From: Whalleya microplaca
Taxonomy: Eukaryota; Ascomycota; Sordariomycetes; Xylariales; Xylariaceae
Assembly: GCA_022497155.1 (NCBI GenBank)
Contig: MU385790.1
Location: 1-64,000, forward strand
Length of the DNA: 64,000 bases
Reading direction: 5' to 3'
How positions within the stretch are numbered: the first letter of the stretch is position 1; every line of letters begins with the position of its first letter. This document shows positions 9,640 through 21,930 of the stretch, piece by piece. Under the pieces are notes generated by a model. That model was not told the origin of the DNA and made no database searches. It saw only the letters and a program-made list of their open reading frames with translations. Position numbers and translations under genes: made by a program.

Positions 9640-11950
9640 GTTGTAACCCGAGTGTATTATAGTTGGAGCGTATGGTCCGAGGTAGGGAGGCGGCGTGGAC
9701 GCGCCAAAGCATTGAAAAACAGTGATGCTTTAAAAATGTATCTATAATTATATCCTACAGCGAACTATCGTTCTCTAGTCATTTATTTTCCAATCCAGCG
9801 ATATAGAGAGAATCAATTATGATTTTCATTGACACCTTCATCAAGACCTGACTATTTTGGCTCCCTCTTTAGCTGACTCCCGAATCTTACTTCCTCCTTT
9901 CATTTCTAACCTATCTTATGCCCATTTGACTATAGCACTGAAAATTACGCGTGGACTACTACATTGCTACCAAGTTCGTGCAGGTTGAACCTTTTGCTAC
10001 CACAGCTTCTCTCGGAGGAACTGGAAGTCTCAATTTCTCCTCCCTGGCCTAGAAACCAAAATCTGCGAGGGACGGTCTTTGCGGCGTATTCTGGCTAAGA
10101 CTAGGAGGCGTAAGTTAAATAGCTCATTCCTATTACAATTTTTAAACCTTTAGTGAATACTGTCCTTCTCATGACCACCTATCACTTGGGCATAATCCTA
10201 GCAATAGGGGCGGAATCATCGTCGCAACAACCTCCACTGGAAACCCTTTCTCTCGACGTTTGGCTGGAACTATTATGATACGGGATAATATAAGCACCAT
10301 GTTATTTAGCTGACTGAATATACATTTAAGTCCATGATGAATGCCGATGGCACTTCTGTAGTCTCAAAGATCATGGCGCTCCAACTTTCAATTTGGAGCG
10401 AAATGGCGAAACTGTAAAGGACCGTATCGCAAACTCGCTAAGAACAATATAGCTCTATCCTCAGTGTATGTTTTCAAATACGTGCCGTTGAAAGTACCTC
10501 CATATTCCTAGTTTCAAAGTGCCTTAATACCAACATTGGTAACTTCGACGTTATATTCATACATAGCTATTTCACTCACACCAATAGTCCTTCTGAATGC
10601 CCTGTTCTCCATGATTCTGGCAGAGTCTAGACCTTCAAGATCGATTGTGGGGACCACGATATTCTCGTTCATCGCAACGGGCCGCCGTTTTCTGGTGTGA
10701 AACAAGATGATAGGACGCCTGGGGGGTTGTGGCTAGTCTAGAAGTCCTTTAAGAAGCGACATGCAATAGGGAATGTGATAGTATCCATGCACGAGGCGTT
10801 TCTTCCGCCACGTGCTGGCAAGCCACCTACGTTAGGGAGAAGCCAACCTCTATCGCAGTGTGTCATTTTTGTTTACTCATTTTGGAGGCTGAGCTACATG
10901 GCTCACTTTAACACCTGTGATGGTGATGACTTGAAACGAAGTAATAATTAAGTTCAATATATACACAAGTCCAATACGTATTTATCTGACTTGATTTTAC
11001 TCGAGTCGATTTAATTTAATCTGCGGTTGGACTTGTATGATTTGCCGATTGATCATTTTGAGGCTAAAAACACCAATGTAAATGCATTCCCGAAATGATG
11101 TCCTTGCGAGTTTTGGCGTTTAGCTATTTTCAGGGGTAGCCAACAGTTAATGAATATCAAGTCCATAAGTCTCCCCTAACGAATCCGCCTCGTCAAGATA
11201 GTTCCTAGCAAAAGCTCTCCCCTTCAAGATTGAATGATCTCTTATATGTCCAACCAATACAATTGAAGAGTGAATGTCGTGAAATCAATTCGAATCGAGT
11301 TAAACGGACGCCAATACTTGTATTCGCCAATGATAATAATGTACTCCTAGAAGAGGCTAGCCTAGATAAAAACAATTCTTAAATACATTATAATGGCAAT
11401 TCAGTCTGTATTACCGAGAGTTATCCATCCGGCATCCCCATTATGACATGTAATTGCACTGCTTCGTAGGCTATCCTTTATGATACCTACGTACGTATCG
11501 GCGATACAAGGGAGCTTCATGTGATCATTCACAACGAGAATCAGCTCTGGCAGAAGGTGATACATAGTGTACTGTAAGACGAATATATAATGCTGAAGCA
11601 TACATAGCGCGTATATTTTAAATGGTGAAAGGACGTACGTAGGTATCATCCCACGACGGCCATTTTCGATCAAAGGTATCAATCAAGCACGTATATACAT
11701 CGCAAACGCAATGTCGCCACCAACAATAGAATACACCAGGACATGACACAATCCCGGAGCTGAGCACCGGAGCTCAGAGATCACTCAGGGCGCGTTACCG
11801 AACCGCCCCTTTCCCTCTATCCCCCTCCCCTCCCCCCGTCACGTTTTTCCCTCGAAGTTCGCTAGACAATGCACCGCCAACCTAGATGATCGATTCAACG
11901 CTAGAACGCCCGAAGAACTATATCAATATCAATCAACCCGTCTACATTTT
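9640..11950. other. long intergenic region (2.3 kb)
   Basis: Only short ORFs occur (for example 10514-10705 and 11401-11682, minus). Base composition is moderately A+T-rich. No tRNA, repeat array or transposon end was recognised. The last 250 bases, with C-rich tracts near 11815-11840, are probably the 3' untranslated region of the transcription factor. Confidence 0.4.
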
Positions 11951-14779
11951 TTAAAACATGTCCTTAAAATGCTGATACACGCTGCCGCCGCCGGGAGGGC
12001 CGTACGACATGACCGAGCCATCCCCCACAGGCGACGTGCTGACGCGGGGCATGGTATCGGCGGGCCCCAGCGCGGCGGCGGCGGTGAGGCCGATGTTCTT
12101 GCTCAGGTAGCCCTCGAAGATCTGTGACATCTCGGAGGATAGCTGGTGGCCGTTCTGGACGCCGTTGCCGAAGGCGGGCGAGGTCGGCGGTTGCGAGCCG
12201 CCACCCAGGGGGCCAGGGGTGGAGGTAGAGGAGGTCACGGGTCCGGGTCCGGGTCCCGGTCCGATCTGCCCCGTGGCGAGGCCGGCCATGGCCAGCGCGG
12301 CGTTGGAGTGCGGGTCCTCGGCTAGGCCGAGGCGCGGCGCCACCTCGCGCAGCGACTTGATGGTGCTCCAGAGGCGCTTGGACACCCACGACTTGGACGA
12401 CATGTCCTTGATCAGCTCCAGCGCCATGTAGAACTCGTCGCGGCACGTGGAGCTAAAGTTCACGGGCGCGTGGCAGGAGGCCAGGAAGAGCACGGTGATC
12501 GCCGAGATGAGGAACTGGTGGTAGAACAGCTGCATCTTCCGGTAGACATTCGTCGTGTTGTTCAGGTGTGTCAGGTAGCGGATGGTATTTTTGGCAAGCT
12601 TGACGGCGCACTCGGCAAACTTCATATTCTCCATGATGCTACTGTGGGTGTGCAGAATAGGGGTATAGAGCCAGGTGCGGATCTGGTTCAGGCGAAGGTA
12701 GGACCAGATCTGCAGGCGCTGGATATCATATTCCTTCTGAGAATTCACCGGGAAGTTTAGATATCTAGGCAGAGCTTCCCAATCAGACAGCTCAAGCTGG
12801 AGTTCCTTGGGTATTTCGGAGTACCACTGCTTTATCCGCCGGTCAAGATCATCGATGTCGGCTGGACGTAGCTCTAATGAGGCGCTAGAATCAAACTGTC
12901 GCACAAGTCGCCAGACCCTTGCACTGAGTCTGGAATAAGTAACCATGGCAAGGAGATGAGGATACGAGTCCTATAGTAGCGATAAATGAGTCAGAAAACA
13001 AGATCTTGTTTATTTGAAGACCAGTGTTTACACTTACGGGAGAAGGCAACCGAGGATCAATCTCCTCGTCTCGGAGCACATATGGTAGTCCGGTAGCGAA
13101 TGCCCACCGGCGATCTAGACAATATGCCGACCAGAATGTGTGTATCGCATTGACGCGTTCTTCCTCATTACTAATCTGCTCGAGCACATCGCGTCTGTGA
13201 AGGCCGAGTTCAAAGCAAAGTCGCGCTACATGGCCTATCGTGCGCCATGCCAGTATTTCATCGTGGACGAAGAAGTGATAACCCCCCTATTCCAAAAGTC
13301 AGTCTCTTGTCCTTTGAGCTTAAATTTTGTGCATATGAGCCATTGAAGTCGCTGGTAGAAGATATCCCATAGAAATGAAGTCAGACATACCACAAGAGCT
13401 AGTATCGGCATATTCTTTACGTCGCTTGGATCACTCATGAGCATCTTGCCCACTACCGGTCTGAGACTATCGAAGAGTCTCTGAGCCTTCTCGCTGTTAC
13501 CGTGCTCCTCGACGGCCAAGGCACAGCACACGACTATCTTGAGCACGAGAGTGTTATGGTCATTGATACCACCGTCTTGGCCATAGGGAGGGACCAAGAA
13601 GTTCTGCTTGGCCGCCTCCATCCATGTAGTCAGGTTTTTAGCATGATGAATGACCGTCTCAATCTTGACCACTGGAAACATGAGGCCAACCTCTTCCTCA
13701 TGCACGCGGCACAAACGTACTAACTCGTCCTTGTCGAATTCCCATAGTGGATCTGGAGGAGGCCGATGAGGCGATATAGCTATCTGTAGTGGTAGCTTGG
13801 GAGAACCCGCCGGGGTTTCCTGGACAGCGCGGTCAACACCGGTGCTATCGCTGGAATTGGTATAACCCATCTTGTGGAGGGTATTCTTGGCGACATCTAA
13901 GTTGAAGCGAGCGCTCGTTGGGCCACGAAAACCGGTACGCGGTATAGGTATATCGGCGGATCGGGGTGTAGGGGTAATAGGAGGGATGGACAAAGTCGAC
14001 GGGGTGCTCGCGGCGGACGGCAGAGTTTGTTGTACTCGGTCTTGGATGGGCGCAAGGCGCAGGGCCTCAGATCGGAAAGCGTTCATGTTGTTGAACAAAA
14101 TCTCAACCTGTTCTTGCAAGTGGTTGACCTGACTGGTCATCTGCTTGAACTCCTCCGAGTCTTTGAAGTTGGTCGAGCAGCAATTGGGCGCGTAGAGGCA
14201 CTGTAGATTGAGGTTGCCACATCGTTGGCAAGGTTTCTCGCCGTTGCATTTGATTTTGCGACGTTTGCATTCATTGCTACGTACGCGAAGTTAGGATCGG
14301 TTAGCAAAGCAGGCTTGAGATGGGTTGAAGAATGTACTTGTCGCGTGCCGGATCGCAACGCCATATCATCACAGAAAGACGGTAGGCAATGAACAGGCGA
14401 TGAATAGCAATGGGTAGATAGTAAATAACGAGAGACAACAGACTCACCAAGCTATCGAGATGTATCTATTTCTCTTGCGACTCTGCTGCTGAGGAGCACT
14501 AGCACCAGCAGCAGTGGCATCTTTGGGATCTTTAGGAGTAGGAGTGGACGAGCCATCCGTACTGTTTTTCCTCTTTACTCCGGCGACAGGCGTATCTGCC
14601 GTGGACGAGGAAGCGCGGTTGTTCGACTGCTGATGCTGATGCTGGTGCGACTGTTCCTGCTGCCGTGATTGCGACGCATTGCCGACCGAAGAGTCAGGAG
14701 AAACCGGCGCGGGAGTTTCGGCCAGGGTGGTTAGGTATCGCACCTCGCCGACTTGGTTCTCAAAGAATTCCATGCCCAT
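11951..14779 (-). CDS. Zn2Cys6 transcription factor with fungal_trans domain (828 aa)
   Basis: Four exons on the minus strand: 14448-14779, 13391-14276, 13038-13286 and 11951-12970; introns of 171, 104 and 67 bp. The first intron splits the zinc cluster: exon 1 ends inside the first Cys codon. The assembled cluster is C111-x2-C114-x6-C121-x5-C127-x2-C130-x6-C137 with the usual KRRKIKC basic run, followed by a coiled-coil linker (residues about 150-175). A fungal_trans middle homology region spans about 290-560, including DEILAWRTIGHVARLCFELG and the FWSAYCLDRRWAFATGLP motif. The C-terminus is Gly/Pro-rich. Expected to be a nuclear DNA-binding regulator. No target can be inferred, and no neighbouring metabolic gene is close. 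The 5' end could include a further exon. Confidence 0.88.
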
Positions 14780-16512
14780 AAGGAGTCGTCGGTCAAGGTC
14801 AGGCTCGTATACAAATTGTTACGGGCATTCTGGTTGGTCCGAGGCAACCAGGAGAGACTGAGGTTGGTTATATGGTTATAACCTATAAGTAATGATCGGT
14901 AATTGGTAATAACAAACTAGAAGCTGGTGACAGGCGCCATCCGACCTCGCTAACAAACAAAAGCGTTATAGCCAAGCAGGCTAGCTGGCTATTCCGTACC
15001 GGTATATTAAGGTTCCAGAGTCCCAAATGACGCGCTACCACGCCCTACGCGCATACAGCTAATGCTTGGCTACTACTGTACCTCCCACGACGTAGATAAG
15101 GCTAGGTTCGGGACCCGTGGTCTGCAGACGGTAATGGCAGTTGACAGCTGCCGACTCTCTTGAGTCGCGGTCCTAATTATATCGTCGACCGGGGGGTTCG
15201 AATTTTCAGGTCGGGGGTCTTTTTGCAGGCCTGTGCTCTGGTTTAGACCTGATTTACACAAGGGCGGCTAAAGTCGGTTTAAGCGTATATATTCCGTATG
15301 TGTACAGAATAGGACATGTCAGACGAAATAAAGTTTATTAGCTGTGGTTTTATTACTAAAGGCGTTACACCTGAAGGTCCCACTGTATTCCTGTTGAAGA
15401 CCGTGTTTAAAGTCATGTTGGAGGGCCTGATAGAAAAGTATATATTAGCTATATGTTGAATACACACTGAAAACATATCAGACATATATATGCTAAGAGT
15501 ATGTATATTGTCCAGTCGAAATTTGAACCCCTTGACCGAATGGAGCACCGGCTTTTAACAAGACCCCCCGGCTGACTGCAACCCGCTGAGGTTGAGTCGC
15601 TAAGTTTGTCCCTTCTAACTAATTGTTACAGAAAAGGCATGAGTTGTGACTTGTTGTGAATTGTAACACTGGAGTAAGTCTATGTAACAGGTAAAATTCC
15701 GGCGCACAACCCATTTAGTCGATTCTTAATGACCTACGGACGTACCTTACTTTTGAAAGGCACATCTATATTTGAATTCAATATTGTATTCTCTAGGTAT
15801 AGTGCCAATTCCCTAGGTAGTAGGTTACGGATTGAAAGTACGCTCCGGAGCAACTATTCTCCCGAGCGCCGTGTAGCTCTGATGGGGGTTACCTAGAACT
15901 ACCCCTATCGTGATAATTGCTTCATAAGTATACTTTACCTTTCCCAATATATTAATCATAAATTTTTTTCATATTAAAGCTGCCAGCCTTTATGACTGGT
16001 CAATTTGGGGTCTGAAGGTGGCAAACTCTCTACCTGCAACACACACCGAGCTTTGAATACCTATGTTAAGTTTAGGCGAAGCTGAAACTGTGCGGCAGAT
16101 TTCATATAACTTGGTACCGATGAGATTATTAAGGTCGCCGTCGGCGTGTTGCATTCTAATAAAGGAGTATGTAAGCATTAGGATCGAGATTGACGGTGTG
16201 TTGTATTCCAGCGCGGCGTAGGAATTGATAATTGTCTGGTTGCCTCAGCTGAACATTGTGTATTCCTTTCATACATCACATCTTCATCTGTGTAAACCCA
16301 TTGGCCCTCCCTTATACGAGACTATTTTATCTTAATAGGTAGGGGGCAAGGCTATGTCTTGCTCAAAATATCGAGGTGTTGGAGTGGCATTCTGGCCGGG
16401 TCCGCGAGATATATGGCCCTTAGCCATGAAGTAGATATTTAAACTGAGCTTCAGACATGCCCATGGTCATGTCTTCTCGCTACGTTCTCCATAGTTTTGG
16501 ATATTTCCCACC
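14780..16512. other. intergenic (1.7 kb)
   Basis: Probable promoter of the minus-strand transcription factor on the left and of the plus-strand membrane-protein gene on the right. T-loop-like words (GGTTCGAATT near 15187 on plus; GGTTCAAATT near 15530 on minus) were examined, and no tRNA cloverleaf could be built. No other feature was found. Confidence 0.4.
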
Positions 16513-18958
16513 ATGGACGACAACGTGTACCTGGGAGTATGGACCAACTGGTCACGAGGCCCCGTCCTTGGTTCGACACTTACCTTGACCAAGAGTAATG
16601 GCAATTTGCTCATCGCATTTACCGCATTCTTCATTTCTTTCGTCGCGTCTCGTTTTTGGAGAATCTTCTGTCTCTTCTTTCACAGATCTAGTTCGGTTTC
16701 TGGCCCGCGAAACGCTATTCACCAGCAGCATCAGATCATTCTGCGCAATTCGGCAACTCCAGAGGCTGGTCTCCTTTCTCTTGTGCGAATGATGTGGGCA
16801 TGGCGTACCTCTGATAAGAGACACCTTGCCCATCTTATTCCCTCAGTTCTGTTCGCGTTCAGTTGCATTTCGGCCTTTACCGTTGCTGGTGGCTTTTCGT
16901 CGACCATCTCGACGGCTGTAGGTAGTGATGTTCTGCTTACTGGTGGCCATTGCACACAAATACGCCCAGCTTCAAAGGTATCGGAAGCAGCTGTCTGGAG
17001 ATCGTTTGTGGCAAACAAGCTGAACAATGCTGCAAACTATGCCCAACAGTGCTATGGTACAAATGGTTCTGGAGTATTAGAATGCAATAGGTTCGCAGTC
17101 GAAAACCTCGCCGCTACACAAATCGACAATAACGCAAGCTGCCCTTTTGATGATCGGATTTGTCGAAATGTGCCAAGCTTGCGATTAGACAGTGGATATA
17201 TTGACAGTAACGACCACTTGGGACTCAACGCTCCAGGAAATGAGAGATTTGCATGGAGATATGTTCTACAATGTGTACCCCTTATAACGGAGGAATACAC
17301 AAGCCCTATTGTCCATCAAAATATAACCTGGATGAGGTACCACTATGGTACAATACCCACCGGAACCAGCGCCAATACAACGAGGGACGATTTCATTATG
17401 GAGGTCGAAGATACCAATTTTCAATATATATACTTTCCTGGCCACTATGTAGATGGATTGAATTTCAGACTGAGGCAAGTGCACGTTTCCGGCCTTTATC
17501 ACTGCTAACTAACTGGCATGTGACTTCTAGCGTGGCGGATTTCGTTTCGAACGACATGATCCCGATTCCTGAACTTGACCGCTCTGACGGAGACTTGACT
17601 ATTGTCTTTCTGTCGGGCTATGGCGTCTCATTTAATGAGCCAACAGATGACGATTGGTATAGAGCAAACGTCCCTTACGCAAATGCTACACTGTACAACG
17701 AGGACGGGATTATACCATTATATCACCAACAAGATGCGGCATCTCCAATGGGCTGTGTTGAGCAAATGCAGTGGTGCAATCTGGCATATCCAAAAGACCG
17801 CGGATGTGGACCGTTGGCTGGCTTTGTCGACGCTCTCTACGGAGCTGCACCATTGTTTAATCTAACTGAAGACGAGCTGGATCTGGACCGACCTGCTTCA
17901 CCTTTAGAGACTGGAACCCGTCTGCTATGGCCGGCCTTGATACTTAGGAATAACCCTACAACACTCGCAACAGTAATTCAGTTTCTTGGGGCCAGATCGT
18001 TGATATCACAAACGCGGCTCTATAATGGTATACAATTTCAGCTCCCGAAGAATCAATGGCAGCTTGATGTAACAAATTGGTTCAATACTTTACTTGCATC
18101 CGTTCAGGAGTCTTTTATCGACACAATCCTGGGACCTAGCGACCATGTATTCGATCCACTTCGGTGGCCGCCTGTCAATGGAGAAGAGGAGAAGATGTGT
18201 GATAATCAGGTAGGCCGAGTCTCAACCCCTTAAGAAGCTCAAGCGGTCCCTAATCTAAATAATAGAAGATAAGAAGCACCGCATACGCATCTTTTAGCTT
18301 TTTCGGCCTCTGCTTCACGTTCAGCACAGGGGTCGTAATAATCCTTCTATCTTACATTCTCGAGCCATTCCTAAAGTACCTTCACAAGCACCGCAAATAC
18401 AAACAGTATACCCACCTAGAATGGACAAATAACACGAATCTGCAACTCCATCGTCTAGCAAATGAGCAGCTAGAGGTAGGTGAATGGTCTCGCTGCACCA
18501 GAGAAGTTCCGACTACGGACCCAGGTACTGCCCTAGCCTATCTTGACATCACCGACCCGAAACATCCTGTTTTAACTCGACGAGATAATCGAGGTGATAG
18601 CGGAAATCAAGTTGAGGATGATTCCAGCACTGTACACTCTACCACCGGAATTTTCGAGGGCCCTATTATGACAGATGTACGGCCTGGAATAGAGCTTGAA
18701 ATTAGGCCCAAAACACCTTCAGAGAGTGGTAATCGGATATGCAGCACATGTCGCATGAGAACGGAGAACGGAGAGCTGGCTATAAGACCCGACAGATCCA
18801 GCGTGATATCTGTTGTTTCTGAACACAGCGGTTGCATATGTTCGGAGCACCATCGTAATGAAGCTGGGGACCAAATGGTACAAGGAAGAATATTGCATTC
18901 TGATGCTGTTGAAGAAAGTACGGTGGAGACGACCACGGGGAACATTAATGAGGACTGA
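16513..18958 (+). CDS. large conserved fungal membrane protein (777 aa) with GC-AG intron
   Basis: Exons 16513-17474, 17531-18209 and 18266-18958. Intron 1 uses a GC donor in perfect context (AG|GCAAGT) with branch GCTAAC and a TAG acceptor; the nearby GT donor would put a stop in frame. Intron 2 is GTAGGC...ATAG, 56 bp. The protein opens with DNVYLGVWTNWSRGPVLGSTLT, a pattern shared by a fungal membrane family of unknown role. Helices are predicted at about 33-56, 112-134 and 557-580. Between helices 2 and 3 is a large, Cys- and N-glycosylation-site-rich domain, probably extracellular or lumenal. The C-terminus (about 200 aa) is hydrophilic and likely cytosolic, with two Cys pairs (CSTC, CICS). 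Confidence 0.85.
17475..17530 (+). other. GC-AG intron
   Basis: GCAAGT...GCTAAC...CTAG, 56 bp. Reading phase requires this donor: exon ...CTG AG joins C GTG GCG to continue the frame, whereas a GT donor six bases downstream leads to a stop within 13 codons. Confidence 0.8.
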
Positions 18959-19225
18959 ATTCGTCTTATACGGATCGATACTTAATGGATGCTGTGTTTG
19001 AGGCGCCCAAGATAGCAAGCAAATTTCTCGCGGGAAGCCGGAAGGGGTAAGAGATTAAGGATATTTTAAAAATTTACCTTTTGTGAATGGGAAATAATGT
19101 ATAACTACTGAGAGAACAGAGAGTTCTTTTTCCGACCGGAGTCTATGTTGATATGCTAGTATCATACAGCAAGGTGATCACTATCCCCTAATCTTCGACC
19201 TTCGACCTGGCGCCGCTTACTGCGA

Positions 19226-20831
19226 CTATCTCTCCTTCTCCTCCTCAGCCTTAGCCCTCTCCCCCCTTTCTGCCTCCCTCCTCCACACGGGGCCAAACTT
19301 AATCTGTACGCCCACACCCATCAGCGCAACGGCCTGGACGCCAGCACAGATAGTAAAAGTTACACCGATCCCGATGCGGCTCACCAAGGGCATGACGAAG
19401 CTCGTGCCCCCGGCGGCGAATAGGCATCTGGCGAGGTTCAGGCTCGCGCTAGCCGCGGCGCTGCGGTCGGAAAAGACGTCGACGAGGTAGGTCATGACCA
19501 CAGATTGTATGGAGACGGCAGCCCAGCCCGTGATGAAGGTAGACACGATGGGGACGGCGATGTGGACGTAGTATTGGATCGTCCAGCCGAAGAGGGTGAT
19601 GGACAGCCACTGGAGGACAGAGAAGACGGAGATGAGTCGCAGGCGTGCTTCTTCGAGCGGAAAGTCGTCCTCGGGGTTAGTCGCGGATCGGGTCAGGGTG
19701 TTACTCGTTTCGATATCGGTTTGATTTGATCGAGCCTCGTGCTTGGCCTTGAAGCGACGGTAGTCGGCGTCGAGCAGCCTACCCGTGGTAAGTGTTCCTG
19801 CCATGCACCCTACCCCATTGGCAATGAATGTCAGACCGATTTGGGTTTCACTAAGACCGTAGCGCTCTTCGAAAAGGGTGGACATTGCCGTGATACTCAT
19901 TTGCCAGACGGCGTAGTAAACGGCGAGGGAGATAATAACAGGAGCTGCGTGCTTGCTAAATAGAATGCGGAATGGGCTGGTAACATCAATATGTTTTCTC
20001 GCTGCAACTTGTGACGGAGCGGCTTCTGGATTCCATTGGACTTTGGTAAGCTTTTGGTAGATGAGCAGCGGATACCTACCGATCGCACTCGACGGCATCC
20101 GGCTTCCGTTTGCGACAATCGACCTCAGCGTTTCGGGAAGGAGGAGGATTAACAGGACCAAGAAGATACCGCTGTATATAGTCAGGAACCAGAAGATCGC
20201 CCTCCATCCCAAGGACCCTGCTAAAGCACCTCCGATAACTGGACCAACAGCAACAGGGACAAGTAAGCCGGCTTGGAATATTCCCATGAAGCCTCCACGA
20301 TCAGCACGGGTGGTAATATCCCCAATCACACCGGACCCAATCGCGATCGTGCTTGCGCTACCAGTACTTTGCAGACATCGTAGCACTATCAGAGTAGCGT
20401 AGTTCTTCGTCTCTGCTAGGCCGATACATGCGCCGAGAAACACCAAGAAGGTATAACAGTACGCAATTCGACGTCCCTCGACGTCAGATACTGGGTCCCA
20501 AAGGCTAGGGGCAATACCTTGGAAAATAAGGTACGACGTTACTGTGAGGTTGACGAGCTCGACCGAGACATTGAGGTCACGAGCAATGGTAGGAAGTGCA
20601 GGAAAATAGATGTTCGACGCAAAACCCGAGACTATCACCATGTGAGCTAGACAGAAACGCCGTGATATGAGAACCAACACACTTACAAGTTGCAGCAGTG
20701 GACACAATTAGGACGATTAGACCTTTCTGTCGATTATCGAAGATGCTGTAAGGCTCTTCGAGAGCCGGTGGTGATAACGCTGGTGGGCTGGGAACGGTTG
20801 GAGCTTCTTCGGACTTTTCTAAGGTAGCCAT
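19226..20831 (-). CDS. MFS transporter, DHA1 family (Qdr/Flr-like efflux pump)
   Basis: Exons 20687-20831 and 19226-20631 with a 55-bp intron (GTAAGT...ATAG) give 516 aa. The cytosolic N-terminus is Pro-rich. Helix 1 ends in SGFASNIYFPALPTIARDL, the DHA1 signature of plasma-membrane drug:H+ antiporters. WDPVSDVEGRR corresponds to the loop 2-3 motif A (normally G..sD..GRR), and about 12 helices can be drawn. GPVIGGALAGSLGWRAIFW is the antiporter motif C region. A charged central loop follows helix 6 and the C-terminus is Glu/Lys-rich. The family exports drugs, quinidine, polyamines or toxic metabolites. The gene is head-to-head with the isochorismatase-fold gene, with 301 bases between starts. 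Confidence 0.9.
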
Positions 20832-21132
20832 GATATGTTGCTGTTGGGATTATTTGTGGTTTGAAGTGAAATGATGTCTTACTTATTATTAGGTAAATAT
20901 TCATAGAAGAGAGTTTGGCTTACACGTATAAGTACCTACTTCTGGACGGAGTTGAGTACCGGAATGTGCGGAGTTGAGAGCTGAGATCCGGAGCACCAGC
21001 CAATCATGGCTTGCTTATCCCCGAATTGTGGCGGACTGCCGGACTTGAGCTTCCACAGGCTTGGAAAGGGGTAGCAGCATCTGCTAAGGTACTTGCTCCT
21101 TCAACAAATCCATTCAGCCAACTTTTCCAATC
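20832..21132. promoter_or_regulatory. bidirectional promoter region
   Basis: The 301 bases between divergent starts of the MFS transporter and the isochorismatase-fold gene. The short shared region permits co-regulation. TCCGGA-like words (near 20991 and 21040) and CGGA words occur and could be Zn2Cys6 targets, but the motif is too short to be decisive. Confidence 0.4.
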
Positions 21133-21819
21133 ATGGACCCTGCACATCAATCTCCCCAAGGCGCGCTGACTTTTAGCAAAAACTATGCTGTCCTCAACTT
21201 AGACTTGATGACAATTCTAATAGATGCTGTCAAGGAGACGAACGAGGGAAAAGCGTTCATCGCTAACTGTTCTCGTTGGAACGAGGCGGTCCACAGGAAG
21301 AATTCGCGGCCCCTCGTCGTCTTTACGAGTCTCTCTCTCAACGCTGGAGAGCCAGAGCTAGCAAAAGATGCCCCATTTAGCAAGCTCGTCGAAGGCTTTG
21401 GTTCCTTCACTGCTGATTCTCCGGGAGTCCAAATAGCAACTGATTTTATGGTTGATGAGAAAGACATCGTCCTTCAGAAGACAAGATGGTATGCTGGCGC
21501 AGGCAATAGCCTAGAGCAAATTTTGAAGGCACAGAACATCGACACGGTTATCATGGTAAGTCGTCGATCAATCGTGGATGAGCTGGGCTAAGAATGGCTA
21601 TCACAGTCCGGTCTGAGCCTCTCCGGAGTCGTAATGAGCACGGTATATCGATTGTTTGACCTTGACTACAACATGTATGTCATCTCAGACAACGTGCTGG
21701 AATTGCCGCCGAGCGATCATCCGGCTTACTCGAAAGTCATGTTGGACAGCCTTCTGCCGAAAATGAACGTGAAAGTAATTTCCATTGATGAGGCTTTGAA
21801 GGAACTGGAACGAGCTTAG
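21133..21819 (+). CDS. isochorismatase-fold (cysteine hydrolase-like) protein with Gly at the Cys position
   Basis: Exons 21133-21555 and 21607-21819, 51-bp intron (GTAAGT...ACAG), 211 aa, cytosolic. The Rossmann-like isochorismatase fold is visible: NLDLMTIL supplies the N-terminal Asp, LQKTRWYA the Lys, and SGLSLSGVVMSTVYRLFD is the segment that normally holds the nucleophilic Cys (GxxTxxCV). Here the Cys position reads Gly. Known isochorismatases such as PhzD also lack the Cys, while amidase members need it, so hydrolysis of an ester or vinyl ether rather than an amide is more likely. The substrate is unknown. It converges on the Zn2Cys6 gene, 111 bases away. Confidence 0.8.
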
Positions 21820-21930
21820 ATGTCCATAGCATGGTTTTCTGTGCTTCTCTTGTATCGACCGAGGTTAGGGCGTTGGATATGAGCTGTATGTAGACCTCTT
21901 AATATCCAGGAGTGATGTCAGGACTATATA

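Noticed and set aside
15180..15570. Possible tRNA genes from GGTTCGAATT-like T-loop words
   Set aside because: No acceptor, D-arm and anticodon stems could be paired at the right distances on either strand.
17481..17530. GT donor alternative for intron 1 of the membrane-protein gene
   Set aside because: Joining from the GT donor gives an early stop, while the GC donor keeps the long frame.
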